DNA of 64,000 nucleotides, from positions 1 through 64,000 of the forward strand of contig CAXTAT010000023.1 in the NCBI GenBank assembly GCA_964242415.1, given 5' to 3'. Positions 44,716 to 57,251 of this stretch are shown here, in pieces. Below the pieces are notes generated by a model. That model searched no databases. It worked only from the letters and a program-made list of their open reading frames with translations, and was not told the DNA's origin. Position 1 is the stretch's first letter, and every line of letters starts with the position of its first letter. Origin of the DNA: DASWOJ01 sp964242415. GTDB taxonomy: Bacteria > Pseudomonadota > Alphaproteobacteria > Acetobacterales > Acetobacteraceae. Both the position numbers and the translations under genes were made by a program.

Positions 44716-44999
44716 ATGCCGGCGCGTAGGCTTACAGCTTCCCGCAACGCCCTGCCAGGCCGGAACCGCACCGAGCAGGTAGCGCCCACAGCGATCCGCG
44801 CCCCCGTGCGGGGATTGCGCCCTGTGGTCGCCTTGCGGACCGAAGGGGCGAACGTGCCAAACCCGGCCAGCCGCACGTCGCGCCCCTGCCGCAGCCCGCC
44901 CTCGATGGCGGACAGCACGGCGTCCACAGCCTCATTGGCTTTGCCGATGGCCACGTCCATGTCGGCCGCAACAGCATGAACAAGATCGACGCGGCTCAT
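44706..44999 (-). CDS. hup: HU-family DNA-binding protein
   Basis: Nucleoid-associated histone-like protein of 97 residues. The helical N-terminal dimer core (LVHAVAADMDVAIGKANEAV), GFGTF and the DNA-binding arm motif GRNPRTG are present. ATG at 44999 matches the family start. The frame is open upstream (ATGs at 45026 and 45053), but those residues are not HU-like, and no strong ribosome-binding site decides the matter. The last three codons and the TAG stop lie inside tRNA-Val. It follows lon by 201 bp. Confidence 0.9.
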   Translation of the reverse strand: MSRVDLVHAVAADMDVAIGKANEAVDAVLSAIEGGLRQGRDVRLAGFGTFAPSVRKATTGRNPRTGARIAVGATCSVRFRPGRALREAVSLRAGMGG

Positions 45000-45162
45000 G
45001 GCGCGTGCGGTCCCATGCGGTGTCATCGCGATGCCGTCATTTGCCATGGCCATACCCACGTGTGTTGTTTTGCCCAGTATGGTTCGCCTCCGAACCGGGT
45101 CAACGACACGCAGATGTCCCGGCGCACAGGCCGGCAACGCTGTTGCGGATATGCCGCGCATC

Positions 45163-45194
45163 GTCCCGTCCCGGCGTGGCAGCCAGGACGGGAC
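45163..45194 (-). terminator. Hairpin downstream of lon
   Basis: GTCCCGTCC at 45163-45171 is perfectly inverted at 45186-45194 around a 14-nt loop, a few bases after the lon stop codon. There is no T run, so it may be a weak or Rho-assisted terminator, or a 3'-end stabiliser separating lon from hup. Confidence 0.5.
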
Positions 45195-45200
45195 CGCGTG

Positions 45201-47609
<2,409 letters not shown>

Positions 47610-47772
47610 AAGACCTCCAAAAGGACGATCAGGGCGGCTGCACGCCCGTTCTGGCACGTGTCGCGGCCGTGGTGGGGAGAACTCCCCTGCCAGCCATTCG
47701 GCTGACTAGACGCATATCGGCAGCCCGCCCCGCCGGAGCAAGGCCTGCCATCGAAGCGAGGCGGCTGCCGTG

Positions 47773-49029
<1,257 letters not shown>

Positions 49030-49253
49030 GGACACTCCTGCCCCGCGCCTACGGGGACAAACCCTGGAATACTAGACCCGGCACGGCAGGGCGGACAAGC
49101 CTAGGCGGCCGCCTCCAACCCCAGGCCGCAGCCGGGCGTAGATTTGTGACATACGGATGGCACAGCAAGAGGTGTGCCCACGCCTACCGCTTTGCAACGC
49201 CGCATGTTGCGGCGCCGTGTTTCGCAGCGGCAGAGGTGGGATTGGTCAGGCGG

Positions 49254-49895
49254 TCACGGCTTGGCAGGCTCGACCGGGGCTGGGCGATTCTCGACGACGA
49301 TGTCCACCAGTCCGAAGTCGCGGGCCTCCTCGGCGGACATGTAGCTGTCGCGCTCCAGCTTATGCTCGATGGCGGACAACTCCTGGCCGGTGTGGCGGAC
49401 ATAGATCTCGTTCAGGCGCTTGCGAAGGGTGAGGATTTCCTTTGCCTGGATCTCGATGTCCGTCGCCTGGCCCTGCGCCCCGCCGCTGGGCTGGTGCACC
49501 ATGACGCGGGCGTTCGGGGTAGCGTAGCGCTTGCCCGCGGCGCCGGCGCAGAGCAGCAGGCTGCCCATGCTGGCGGCCTGGCCGATGCACAGGGTGCTGA
49601 CCGGGCTGCGGATGTACTGCATGGTGTCGTAGATCGCCAAGCCGGCCGAGACGACGCCGCCGGGGCTGTTGATATAGAAGCTGATGTCCTTGCTGGGATT
49701 GTCGCTCTCGAGGAACAGCAACTGCGCGCAGATCACCGCGGCAACCTGGTCATAGACGGCGCCGGTCAGGAAGATGATTCGCTCCTTGAGCAGGCGCGAG
49801 TAGATGTCGAAGGCGCGCTCGCCGCGGGCGGACTGCTCGACCACCATGGGGACCAGCGCCTGGTTGTAGATCTCGAGCGGATCGCGATCCCTCAT
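49254..49895 (-). CDS. clpP: ATP-dependent Clp protease proteolytic subunit ClpP
   Basis: Serine peptidase forming the tetradecameric chamber of ClpXP/ClpAP. The catalytic triad Ser109 (QAASMGS), His134 (MVHQPSGG) and Asp183 matches E. coli spacing. 213 residues. ATG at 49895 with AAGGA 8 nt upstream. It lies 118 bp after tig. Confidence 0.97.
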   Translation of the reverse strand: MRDRDPLEIYNQALVPMVVEQSARGERAFDIYSRLLKERIIFLTGAVYDQVAAVICAQLLFLESDNPSKDISFYINSPGGVVSAGLAIYDTMQYIRSPVSTLCIGQAASMGSLLLCAGAAGKRYATPNARVMVHQPSGGAQGQATDIEIQAKEILTLRKRLNEIYVRHTGQELSAIEHKLERDSYMSAEEARDFGLVDIVVENRPAPVEPAKP

Positions 49896-50013
49896 ACCTG
49901 CATTCCTTCTGATTGCCGCCGTGGATGGGCAGACGACGCCTTAGACATGGGCGAGAATAGGCACGGTTCCAGCCAGGCAGGCCCCGGCTGGTTGTCCAGG
50001 GTGCCCGCCGGCG

Positions 50014-51495
50014 TCACTCGGTCGGCGCGGCCGTCTCCGATGCCGCGGTGGTCTCCGCCACTGGCGCTTCGGCTGCCGTCTCCGCAGCCTCCACCGCGGG
50101 TGTCCCTGTTGAGGCAGTCTCCATGGCCGGGCTCTCCGCCGTGGTTGCCTCCGACGTTGCCCCATCTGGCGCAGGCGCCTCGGGATCGGCCGACAGTTCC
50201 TCCGGCGTCACGACACGATCCTCAACCTGCGCTTGGTCGAGGATGAAATCTACCGTCTTGTCTTCGAAGATCGGGCCACGCAGGCCATCCACGGCCTGCG
50301 GGTTCTTGCGGAAGAACTCCATCACCTGCGTTTCCTGGCCGTTGTAGCGTGCGGCCTCGGCCCGCATGGCGCGTTGCAGCTCGTCCGGGGCGACCTGGAC
50401 GCCGTTCTGCCGCCCGATCTCGGACAGCAGCAAGCCCAGCCGCACCCGGCGCTCGGCGATGCCGCGGTACTCGGCCTTCAGCGTCTCGTCATCCTTTTCC
50501 TTGTCTTCCTCATCGCCCTTGCCGGCCTTGCGGTCGGACTCGACGCGCTGCCAGATTTGGTCGAACTCGCCCTTGACCATGCTCTCCGGCGCCGGGAAGT
50601 CCGCCCCCTTGGCCAGCGCGTCCAGCAGGTCGCGCTTGATCCGCATCCGGCTGACGCCGTCATACTCGCGCTGGATTTGCTGGCCGATGATCTCGCGCAG
50701 CTTCTCCAGGTTGTCGAAGCCGAACTCCTCGGCCAGGCTCTCGTCCACCACCGGTGGCGTCGAGTGCTGCAACGCCGTCGCCTTCAGCTCGAACGTCGCG
50801 GGCTTGCCGGCCAATTCCTTGGCGTGGTACTCGGCGGGGAACGTCACCTCGATGGTCCGCTCCTCGCCGGGGCGCATCCCCTCCATCCCCTCGGAGAAGC
50901 CGGGGATGAAGCCGGCGCCGCCCAACTCCACCGCCATGGCCGTGCCGGTGCCGCCGGGGAAGGCAACGCCGTCCACCTTGCCCAGAAAATCGACGGTCAG
51001 CGTGTCGCCGACCTGGGCGCCGCGGTCCTCCGTCACCGGCACCAGCACCTTGCGTCGGGCGGCCAGCTCGGTCAGCGCCTTGTCGATGCTCTCGGGAGAC
51101 GGCTCGGCCTTGTAGCGGGTCAGGTGCAGGTTGGCGAAATCCGGCATGGCGATCTCGGGCAGCAGCTCGACCTCGACGGTGAACTGCAGGTCCTGCTTCT
51201 CGTCGAGCTGCGTCACATCGACCTTCGGCTGCCCGGCGGGGCGCAGGCCGCGGTCGGTCAGCACCTGCTGCGTGGCGCTGTTGACGCTCTCCTCCAGCAC
51301 CTCGGACATCACGGCGGTGCCGTAGCGCTGGCGCACGATGTTCAGCGGCACCTTGCCGGGGCGGAAGCCCGGCAGGCGCACGGTCTTGCCGATCTCCTGC
51401 AGCTTGGCGGTGCGCTTGCCCTCGATGTCGGCCACCGGCACGGTCACGGACCAGCCGCGCTTCAGTCCGTCGTGGAGGGTCTCGGTCACCTGCAT
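50014..51495 (-). CDS. tig: Trigger factor
   Basis: Ribosome-associated chaperone and peptidyl-prolyl isomerase. The ribosome-docking signature GFRPGKVP is at 43-50, the FKBP-type domain at about 150-245, and the helical C-terminal arms follow. The 493-residue protein ends in an Ala/Glu/Thr-rich acidic tail of about 60 residues beyond the usual end. ATG at 51495. tRNA-Leu ends 40 nt upstream and may share its transcript. Confidence 0.95.
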   Translation of the reverse strand: MQVTETLHDGLKRGWSVTVPVADIEGKRTAKLQEIGKTVRLPGFRPGKVPLNIVRQRYGTAVMSEVLEESVNSATQQVLTDRGLRPAGQPKVDVTQLDEKQDLQFTVEVELLPEIAMPDFANLHLTRYKAEPSPESIDKALTELAARRKVLVPVTEDRGAQVGDTLTVDFLGKVDGVAFPGGTGTAMAVELGGAGFIPGFSEGMEGMRPGEERTIEVTFPAEYHAKELAGKPATFELKATALQHSTPPVVDESLAEEFGFDNLEKLREIIGQQIQREYDGVSRMRIKRDLLDALAKGADFPAPESMVKGEFDQIWQRVESDRKAGKGDEEDKEKDDETLKAEYRGIAERRVRLGLLLSEIGRQNGVQVAPDELQRAMRAEAARYNGQETQVMEFFRKNPQAVDGLRGPIFEDKTVDFILDQAQVEDRVVTPEELSADPEAPAPDGATSEATTAESPAMETASTGTPAVEAAETAAEAPVAETTAASETAAPTE

Positions 51496-51535
51496 CTGCC
51501 CAGTCCTTATCTCTAGCGCCCCGGCCGGGGAGGGT

Positions 51536-51620
51536 TGGTGCGGGCGGAGGGACTTGAACCCCCACGGCTTGCGCCTCCAGATCCTAAGTCTGGCGTGTCT
51601 ACCAATTTCACCACGCCCGC
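51536..51620 (-). tRNA. tRNA-Leu (TAG)
   Basis: Class II tRNA on the minus strand: acceptor GCGGGCG/CGCCCGC, anticodon stem CCAGA/TCTGG with loop CTTAGGA (anticodon TAG), long variable arm, T-loop GTTCAAGTC, discriminator A and an encoded CCA at 51536-51538. It lies directly upstream of tig. Confidence 0.96.
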
Positions 51621-51696
51621 GGCGATCCGCTCACGCGAGCGGCTTCAAGCGGGCGCGTGTAGCGCACCAAGGGGGGCGCGACAAGGCGGCTGGCTT

Positions 51697-51847
51697 CTCC
51701 CTCTCCCAACGGGGGAGGGTTGGGGTGAGGGGGGTCTTACCGCAAGCGCCGACTGTGGGTCAGGCGGCGCCACCGCGCTTGAGACACCAAGCCTTGCGCT
51801 GGCCGCAAGACCTCCTCACCCCGGCCCTCTCCCGGAGGGAGAGGGAG
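51697..51847. repeat. Paired palindromic repeat (family 1) after the E1-like gene
   Basis: Two facing copies: 51697-51734 (CTCCCTCTCCCAACGGGGGA then GGGTTGGGGTGAGG) and 51814-51847 (CCTCACCCCGGCCCTCTCCC then GGAGGGAGAGGGAG), about 80 bp apart. The right copy overlaps the 3' end of the E1-like gene and supplies its TGA stop at 51816-51818. Confidence 0.8.
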
Positions 51848-54218
51848 ACGCAGCAAGCAGGGCTTGGGCGCAGGCATCCAGGATGGCGTCGGTGTCCAGG
51901 CCATACTCGCGGTAGAGGTCCGGCAAGTCGCCGCTCTGCCCGAAGCGGTCCACTCCCAGGGGCACAACCCGTTGCCCGCGCACGGCGCCCAGCCAGCTAT
52001 GCGCCGCCGGGTGTCCGTCCAGGATCGTCACCAGGCTCGCATTGCGGGCCAACGGCGCCAGGATCGCCTCGATATGCGCCGTCGCAGGCTGACCTGCCCG
52101 GCGGGCACGGGCGGCAGCGGTCCAGCCGGCGTGCAGGCGGTCGGGGCTGGTGATCGCCAGCAGCCCGGCGTCCGGCACCTCGGCCTGCAACTCTGCGAAC
52201 GCCGCTTCTGCCTCGGGCGCCACCGGACCCTGGTAGGCCAACGCAATCCGTGCCCCCTGCCCCGGCGGCACCACCCAATGCGCCCCGGCGATCACCGCGG
52301 CCGGGTCCAGCACCCGGTCGGGCTGCTGCAACTGCCGGGTGGACAGGCGCAGCCACGCCGCCGACCCGTCCGGCGCCTGCATGTGCACCAGGGCGTGCCG
52401 CAGCAGGATCGCCAGCTCATCGACATAGGCCGGCTCGAACGACGCCAGGCGGTCCGCAGCCATGCCGATCAGCGGGGTGTTGACGCTTTGGTGCTGCCCG
52501 CCCTCGGGCGCCAGGGTCAGCCCGGACGGCGTGGACACCAGCAGGAACCGCGCATCCTGGTAGCAGGCATAGATCAGCGCATCGAGGCCGCGGTTGACGA
52601 ACGGGTCGTACACCGTGCCGATCGGCAGCAGCCGCGCGCCGTTCAGGCTGTGCTGCAGCCCGGCCGCGGCCAGCAGCAGGAACAGGTTCTGCTCGGCAAT
52701 GCCCAGCTCGATGTGCTGGCCGCCCGGCGCCATGCCCCACCGCTGCGCGCTGGCCAGCTTGGCGTCGCGGAACACGTCGTTGCGGGTGTGCCGGTCGAAC
52801 ACGCCGCGGCGGTTCACCCAGGGGCCGAGGTTGGTGCTGACCGTCACGTCCGGGCTGGTGGTGACGATGCGCCGGGCCAGGTCGGCGTGCTCGCCCTGGC
52901 CGCGGCCGACCTCCGCCAGGATGTCGCCGAACCCGGCTTGCGTGCTGGTGCGCCGGCCAGCCAGCTTCGCCACCGGCAGATGGTCCGGCACATGCACCAG
53001 CGGCGCGGGCAGCCGTCGGCCCCCAGGGGTCAGCGTGGCGGCGAACGGAGCGGCGTCGATCACCCGCTGGAACGCCTCGGGCGACAGGTCCAGCCCCTCG
53101 GCCACGTCCCATTCATGGCCGGGCCGGATGTGCATGGCGTCGCGGAACACCTCCATCTGGTCCCGCGTCATCAGCCCCGAGTGGTTGTCCTTGTGCCCGG
53201 CGAACGGCAGGCCCATGCCCTTCACGGTGTAGGCGATGAAGCACGTCGGCTGGTCCCCCGCGGCATCGGCCAGGCGAAACTGCTCGATCAGGTAATCCAC
53301 GTCGTGGCCGCCCAGGTTGGTCATCAGGGTCGCCAGCTCGTCATCGGACAGGGGGTCCAGGATGGCGCGTACCCCGGCGTCGCGGCCCAGCTCCGCCAGC
53401 AGCGCCTGCCGCCACGCCGTGCCGCCCTGGAACGTCAGGGCGGAGTACAGGCTGTTCGGACAGTCGTCGATCCAGCGGCGCAGCGCCTCGCCGCCCTCGC
53501 GCTCGAACGCGGCCTGCAGCAGGCGGCCGTACTTCAGGGTGATGACGTTCCAGCCCATGTCGCGGAACAGGCCCTCGATCCGGCCGAACAGGCGGTCTGG
53601 CACGACGCTGTCCAGGCTCTGCCGGTTGTAGTCGATGATCCACCAGACGTTGCGGACATCGTGCTTCCAGCCTTCCAGCAGGGCTTCGTAGATGTTGCCT
53701 TCGTCCAGCTCCGCGTCGCCGGCGATGGCGACCTGGCGGCCCTGCGGCAGGTCGGCGCCCAGGCCATGCAGCCGCACGTAGTCCTGCATCAACGCGGCAA
53801 AGCTGGTCAGCGCCACGCCCAGCCCGACCGAACCCGTCGAGAAATCCACCTCCGGCCCGTCCTTGGTGCGGCTGGGGTAGCTCTGGATGCCGCCCATCCG
53901 ACGCAGGCCCTCCATCTGCGCGGCGGTCTGCCGGCCGAACAGCAGGTTGACGGCGTGGAACACCGGGCCGGCATGCGGCTTCACGGCCACCCGGTCCTGC
54001 GGGCGCAGCACCTCGAAGTACAGCGCCGTCATCACGCTGATGACGCTGGCGCAGCTTGCCTGGTGGCCACCGACCTTCAGGCCGTCGCGGTTGGGGCGGA
54101 TGTGGTTGGCGTTGTGGATCGTCCACGCCGACAGCCACAGCAGCTTGCGCTCGATCTGCCGCAGGTCGGCCAGGCGCCGCTCCGGCAATACCGGGACGAT
54201 GGGGCCGGGCGCGTTCAT
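51816..54218 (-). CDS. Pyruvate dehydrogenase E1-like / transketolase-family enzyme
   Basis: Thiamine-diphosphate enzyme of 800 residues resembling the homodimeric (AceE-type) pyruvate dehydrogenase E1, but shorter than the usual 880-890. The ThDP motif begins with GDAELDEGN at 167-175 and ends with the Asn of DYNRQ (Asn198). Transketolase-like pyrimidine-binding and C-terminal domains follow. No E2/E3 genes are nearby, so the acceptor is unknown and databases may call it transketolase. ATG at 54218 overlaps the malonyl-CoA decarboxylase stop by 4 bp. The last dozen residues (SPSPSGRGPG end) and stop are encoded by a family-1 palindromic repeat. Confidence 0.8.
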   Translation of the reverse strand: MNAPGPIVPVLPERRLADLRQIERKLLWLSAWTIHNANHIRPNRDGLKVGGHQASCASVISVMTALYFEVLRPQDRVAVKPHAGPVFHAVNLLFGRQTAAQMEGLRRMGGIQSYPSRTKDGPEVDFSTGSVGLGVALTSFAALMQDYVRLHGLGADLPQGRQVAIAGDAELDEGNIYEALLEGWKHDVRNVWWIIDYNRQSLDSVVPDRLFGRIEGLFRDMGWNVITLKYGRLLQAAFEREGGEALRRWIDDCPNSLYSALTFQGGTAWRQALLAELGRDAGVRAILDPLSDDELATLMTNLGGHDVDYLIEQFRLADAAGDQPTCFIAYTVKGMGLPFAGHKDNHSGLMTRDQMEVFRDAMHIRPGHEWDVAEGLDLSPEAFQRVIDAAPFAATLTPGGRRLPAPLVHVPDHLPVAKLAGRRTSTQAGFGDILAEVGRGQGEHADLARRIVTTSPDVTVSTNLGPWVNRRGVFDRHTRNDVFRDAKLASAQRWGMAPGGQHIELGIAEQNLFLLLAAAGLQHSLNGARLLPIGTVYDPFVNRGLDALIYACYQDARFLLVSTPSGLTLAPEGGQHQSVNTPLIGMAADRLASFEPAYVDELAILLRHALVHMQAPDGSAAWLRLSTRQLQQPDRVLDPAAVIAGAHWVVPPGQGARIALAYQGPVAPEAEAAFAELQAEVPDAGLLAITSPDRLHAGWTAAARARRAGQPATAHIEAILAPLARNASLVTILDGHPAAHSWLGAVRGQRVVPLGVDRFGQSGDLPDLYREYGLDTDAILDACAQALLAASPSPSGRGPG

Positions 54219-55618
54219 GACCAGCCCCGCGCCAGGCGGCGGACCGCGGTGCTGGCGTTGCGCTTGCCCTCGCCGGCGTAGTCCTCGTGGTACTGCTCGA
54301 TGTTGGGGGGATCGTAGAGGTAGTTCACCATCAACGTCGCACTCTCCCGCACGCCCTTACCAGACGTATCAGCCAGCATGATGACGCGCTCCACCCGGGC
54401 GCCATTGGATAGATGAAAGTGCGCGACCGGGTCCAGCGCCCGCTTGGCACGCGCTTCCACCAGCAGGTAACGCGCGCCCAGGCGGACCAGCACCGGCTCC
54501 ATGGCGCGCAGCATGGCGGCGTCGCGGAACCAGCCATGTTGCTGCAGGATGGCCTGCAACGCCTGCGGACCCGTCTCGCTGGCCGGCGCGTTGGCGGGGG
54601 CGGCGGTGCGGAGGGAGGATGCCTCCTCCTCGCTCAGCAGCGCCGGGTCGTTCTCGGCAAGGCGGGCGTCCAGCCATTTGCGGAAGCCCGGGATCGGCGA
54701 CAGGGTGGCAAACGCCTTGAGGTTGCGGAACTCGCCCCCCAGCAGCTCCACCACGCGCTTGATCAGGAAATTGCCGAAGCTGATGCCGGCCAGGCCGCGC
54801 TGGCAGTTGCTGATGGAGTAGAAGATGGCGGTGTCGGCCAGCGCCGGGTCGAGCAGCGGCGCCCGCTTGTCCAGCAGCCGCTGCACGCTGCTGGCAAGGC
54901 CGCGGACCAGGGCGACCTCGACGAAGATCAGCGGCTCGTTCGGCATCCGGTGATGGAACAGGGCGTAGCAGCGGCGGTCGCTGTCCAGGCGGTTCTTAAG
55001 GTCGCTCCAGGAGCGGATTTCGTGCACGGCCTCATAGCCCACCAGGCGCTCCAGCAGCACGGCCGGGCTGTTCCAGTCGATGCGCTGCAATTCGAGGAAG
55101 CCCACGTCGAACCAGCTTGCCAGCAGGCTGCGCATGTCGCTTTCCAGGGCGGCGAGGTGCGGGTCGCCGCGGGTCAGGTCCAGCAGGGTGGCGCGCAGAT
55201 CGACCAGGAACTTCATGCCGTCCGGGATGGTGGTGAACTGCGTCAGCAGGCGGACGCGCGGCGGCTCCAGGGCGCGGCGCAGGGCGACCTTGGCGGTGGC
55301 GCGCTCGGCCGGGCCGGGGGCGGACTGCACGGCGGCGTAGGCGGTGGCGACGGCCTCGGGGTCGCTGTCGAACTTCGCCAGCTCGCCGAGGAAGTCGCGG
55401 CGGCCGGCGTCGTCCAGCACCAGGTATGCCTGCGCCAGCTTGGCCGCACGGTTGCGGGCGCTGACCTCGCCACCGCGGGCGTGGAGGCAGGCCTCCATCT
55501 GGTGGGCGATGCTCTGGTCGTCGTCGGGGCCGACGCGGTCCGCCATGTCGCGCCAGACGCCGGCGATGCGGCGGATGGCCCGGTCGAATAGGCCGATGGG
55601 GGCGGTGGTGTCGCTCAC
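54215..55618 (-). CDS. Malonyl-CoA decarboxylase
   Basis: Converts malonyl-CoA to acetyl-CoA and CO2. The 467-residue protein has the helical N-terminal domain and the GNAT-like catalytic domain. Ser307 in TLSPIPGF and His402 in FHLSNGA correspond to the Ser/His pair of human MCD with nearly the same spacing. The start is GTG at 55618, which overlaps a preceding mini-ORF stop as GTGA. Its stop overlaps the start of the E1-like gene. No malonyl-CoA synthetase or malonate transporter gene is next to it. Confidence 0.92.
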   Translation of the reverse strand: MSDTTAPIGLFDRAIRRIAGVWRDMADRVGPDDDQSIAHQMEACLHARGGEVSARNRAAKLAQAYLVLDDAGRRDFLGELAKFDSDPEAVATAYAAVQSAPGPAERATAKVALRRALEPPRVRLLTQFTTIPDGMKFLVDLRATLLDLTRGDPHLAALESDMRSLLASWFDVGFLELQRIDWNSPAVLLERLVGYEAVHEIRSWSDLKNRLDSDRRCYALFHHRMPNEPLIFVEVALVRGLASSVQRLLDKRAPLLDPALADTAIFYSISNCQRGLAGISFGNFLIKRVVELLGGEFRNLKAFATLSPIPGFRKWLDARLAENDPALLSEEEASSLRTAAPANAPASETGPQALQAILQQHGWFRDAAMLRAMEPVLVRLGARYLLVEARAKRALDPVAHFHLSNGARVERVIMLADTSGKGVRESATLMVNYLYDPPNIEQYHEDYAGEGKRNASTAVRRLARGWS

Positions 55619-55649
55619 GGGAGGTCGTTCATGGGGACGTGTCGCTCAT
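55615..55649 (-). promoter_or_regulatory. Two overlapping mini-ORFs leading into malonyl-CoA decarboxylase
   Basis: On the minus strand ATG at 55649 reads MSDTSP and stops with TGA at 55629-55631. That stop overlaps an ATG at 55632, which reads MNDLP and stops at 55615-55617, and this second stop overlaps the GTG start (55618) of malonyl-CoA decarboxylase. Mini-ORF 1 resembles the gene's own start (MSDTTAP), which suggests a local duplication of about 31 bp. No good Shine-Dalgarno precedes the first ATG. Confidence 0.45.
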
Positions 55650-55809
55650 GGGGGGGCGGCTCCGGGTCGGTGGCGGCAGTATAACGCAAGTACGCCGCAG
55701 CGCAGCGCCAAGTTCTGTCGCCGGAGGAAGGCGGCAGGTTCCGTGACCGGCGTTCTTGGCCGCGACCGCCGGGCATGCCATGAGGGCACCGTGCTGACGG
55801 GAGGCGGAG

Positions 55810-56439
55810 ATGGCGATCGTGATCACCGTGGCCCAGCAGAAGGGCGGCGCCGGCAAGACCACCCTGGTGGCCAACCTTGCCGCGGCGCTTGCGGCGACGC
55901 GCCGGGTGGCGGTGCTGGACATCGACCCGCAGCGCAGCCTGGCCCGCTGGCATGCCATCCGCCTGGCCCGCCCTGCCCCGGCGGCGGCGCTGACCTTCTC
56001 CAACCTATCCGGCTGGCGGCTGGCGGCGGAGCTGGACCGGCTGCGGCACGGACATGACGTGGTGCTGGTCGATACCCCGCCGGTGATCGACGCCGATGCG
56101 CGCCGGGCCATACGCGGCGCGACCCTGGTTCTGGTGCCGGTGCAGCCCAGCGCGCCGGATTTGTGGGCGGCCGAGGGCACGCTGGCGCTGGCGGCCGAGG
56201 AGAAGCGGCCGGTCCGCCTGGTGCTGAACCGGGTCGCGGCCGGGGGCCGGCTGCGTGCCGAGGCCGAGCAGGCGATGCACGCGGGCGGCATGGCTGCGCT
56301 GGCGGCGGCGCTGGGCAACCGTGCGGCGGTCAGCCACGCGTTCGCGGAGGGGCTGGGCGTGACCGAGGCTGCGCCGCGGACCCAGGCTGCCCTAGAGTTG
56401 CAGGCGGTGTTGGCGGAGGTGGTGGCGTTGGCTGGGTAG
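55810..56439 (+). CDS. Orphan ParA/MinD-type ATPase
   Basis: 209-residue deviant-Walker ATPase. KGGAGKTT with the signature Lys11 is near the N-terminus, followed by DIDPQ (Walker A') and DTPP (Walker B). There is no N-terminal helix-turn-helix and no ParB or centromere-like repeat nearby, so it is unlikely to be the main chromosome partitioning ParA; it may position another cellular cargo. ATG at 55810 with GGGAGGCGGAG immediately upstream. It is divergent from malonyl-CoA decarboxylase across 191 bp. Confidence 0.88.
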   Translation: MAIVITVAQQKGGAGKTTLVANLAAALAATRRVAVLDIDPQRSLARWHAIRLARPAPAAALTFSNLSGWRLAAELDRLRHGHDVVLVDTPPVIDADARRAIRGATLVLVPVQPSAPDLWAAEGTLALAAEEKRPVRLVLNRVAAGGRLRAEAEQAMHAGGMAALAAALGNRAAVSHAFAEGLGVTEAAPRTQAALELQAVLAEVVALAG

Positions 56440-57251
56440 GCGGCCTGACTGGGCGGTGCTGCTGAAATCGTGATCCCTCGCCCGGCATGATCCCGGTGTT
56501 CGACTTATACCAACGGCCATCCGAACCGACCGGTTTGCTTGGCCCCTCGTTCGCCATTGCCCCATCAATCATCGCGGGGAGCGCTTGCGACGTGGCAATC
56601 CAGGGAGCACAAGGCCGGAACCCCAGCCCGCGCCCCCTGGATTGCCGCGCCGAAGCCGGCCCGCAATGACGGGGCCTGATGGGAGGCAGCATCATAGGGG
56701 TCAGAGTGGAGGGCCGTTGGGGTCACCGTTCGGCAACGGGAGACCCGGCAGTCCGCTGCAGCGCAAACCGCCCCAGGCTTGAATTTTGGCCAGCGCCGGC
56801 TGCCTGGCCTGGTGATACCGAAGTTATCTGCACCTTCGATCGATAAGGGTTGCAACGATGCGGAGGCTTCTTGCTCTGCTTGCTGCACTCAGTCGAGCAA
56901 AATCAAGCGATCCGCCGCTGGTTTCGGCGAGAAAAGCGCCAGGGCATCGGGTTTTGGCATTGGGCAGGCGGCGGCAGCCCACGCTGAGCAGGAGGAATTC
57001 GGGCGCTGAGGTTCGATGCATTTGCGCCGTGTTCCCGGGCGGTAAAATGCCGTTTCCGACGATTAGGCGAGTTAGAAAGCGCCATGATTTGTTTTTGCAG
57101 AACCTGGGTAATAACGTTGCGAACCCGCCACTTCTGGGCTATCCACGCCATTGCGTCTTAATGAGATCTTTACTTAGATTTTAAGACAGCCCTCAGCTTA
57201 AGCATAACGCGCCCTCACGGAAGGCCGCGAGCAAACTGGTCGGAAACCCCT
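56440..57251. other. 812-bp non-coding stretch before the PEP-CTERM gene
   Basis: No credible gene is seen. The left third carries an inverted pair of family-2 repeats (56571-56671). The right part (about 56780-57250) is clearly AT-richer than the surroundings, with AT-rich blocks near 57060-57200 that should hold the promoter of the downstream secreted protein. A plus-strand open frame at 56858-57184 has no protein-like composition or ribosome-binding site. Confidence 0.6.
56571..56671. repeat. Inverted pair of dispersed repeats (family 2)
   Basis: A unit reading about CCTGGATTGCCRCGYCG-AAGC...CGCAATGACGG occurs on the plus strand at 56633-56671 and inverted at 56571-56604. A third copy lies at 59515-59554 with an inverted fragment at 59479-59494. 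Units of this kind (ending in CGCAATGACGG) are typical dispersed intergenic repeats in alphaproteobacteria, as far as I recall. Confidence 0.7.

Noticed and set aside
56858..57184. 108-codon plus-strand open frame upstream of the PEP-CTERM gene
   Set aside because: No ribosome-binding site, no protein-like pattern or known motif, and it spans the AT-rich presumed promoter region.
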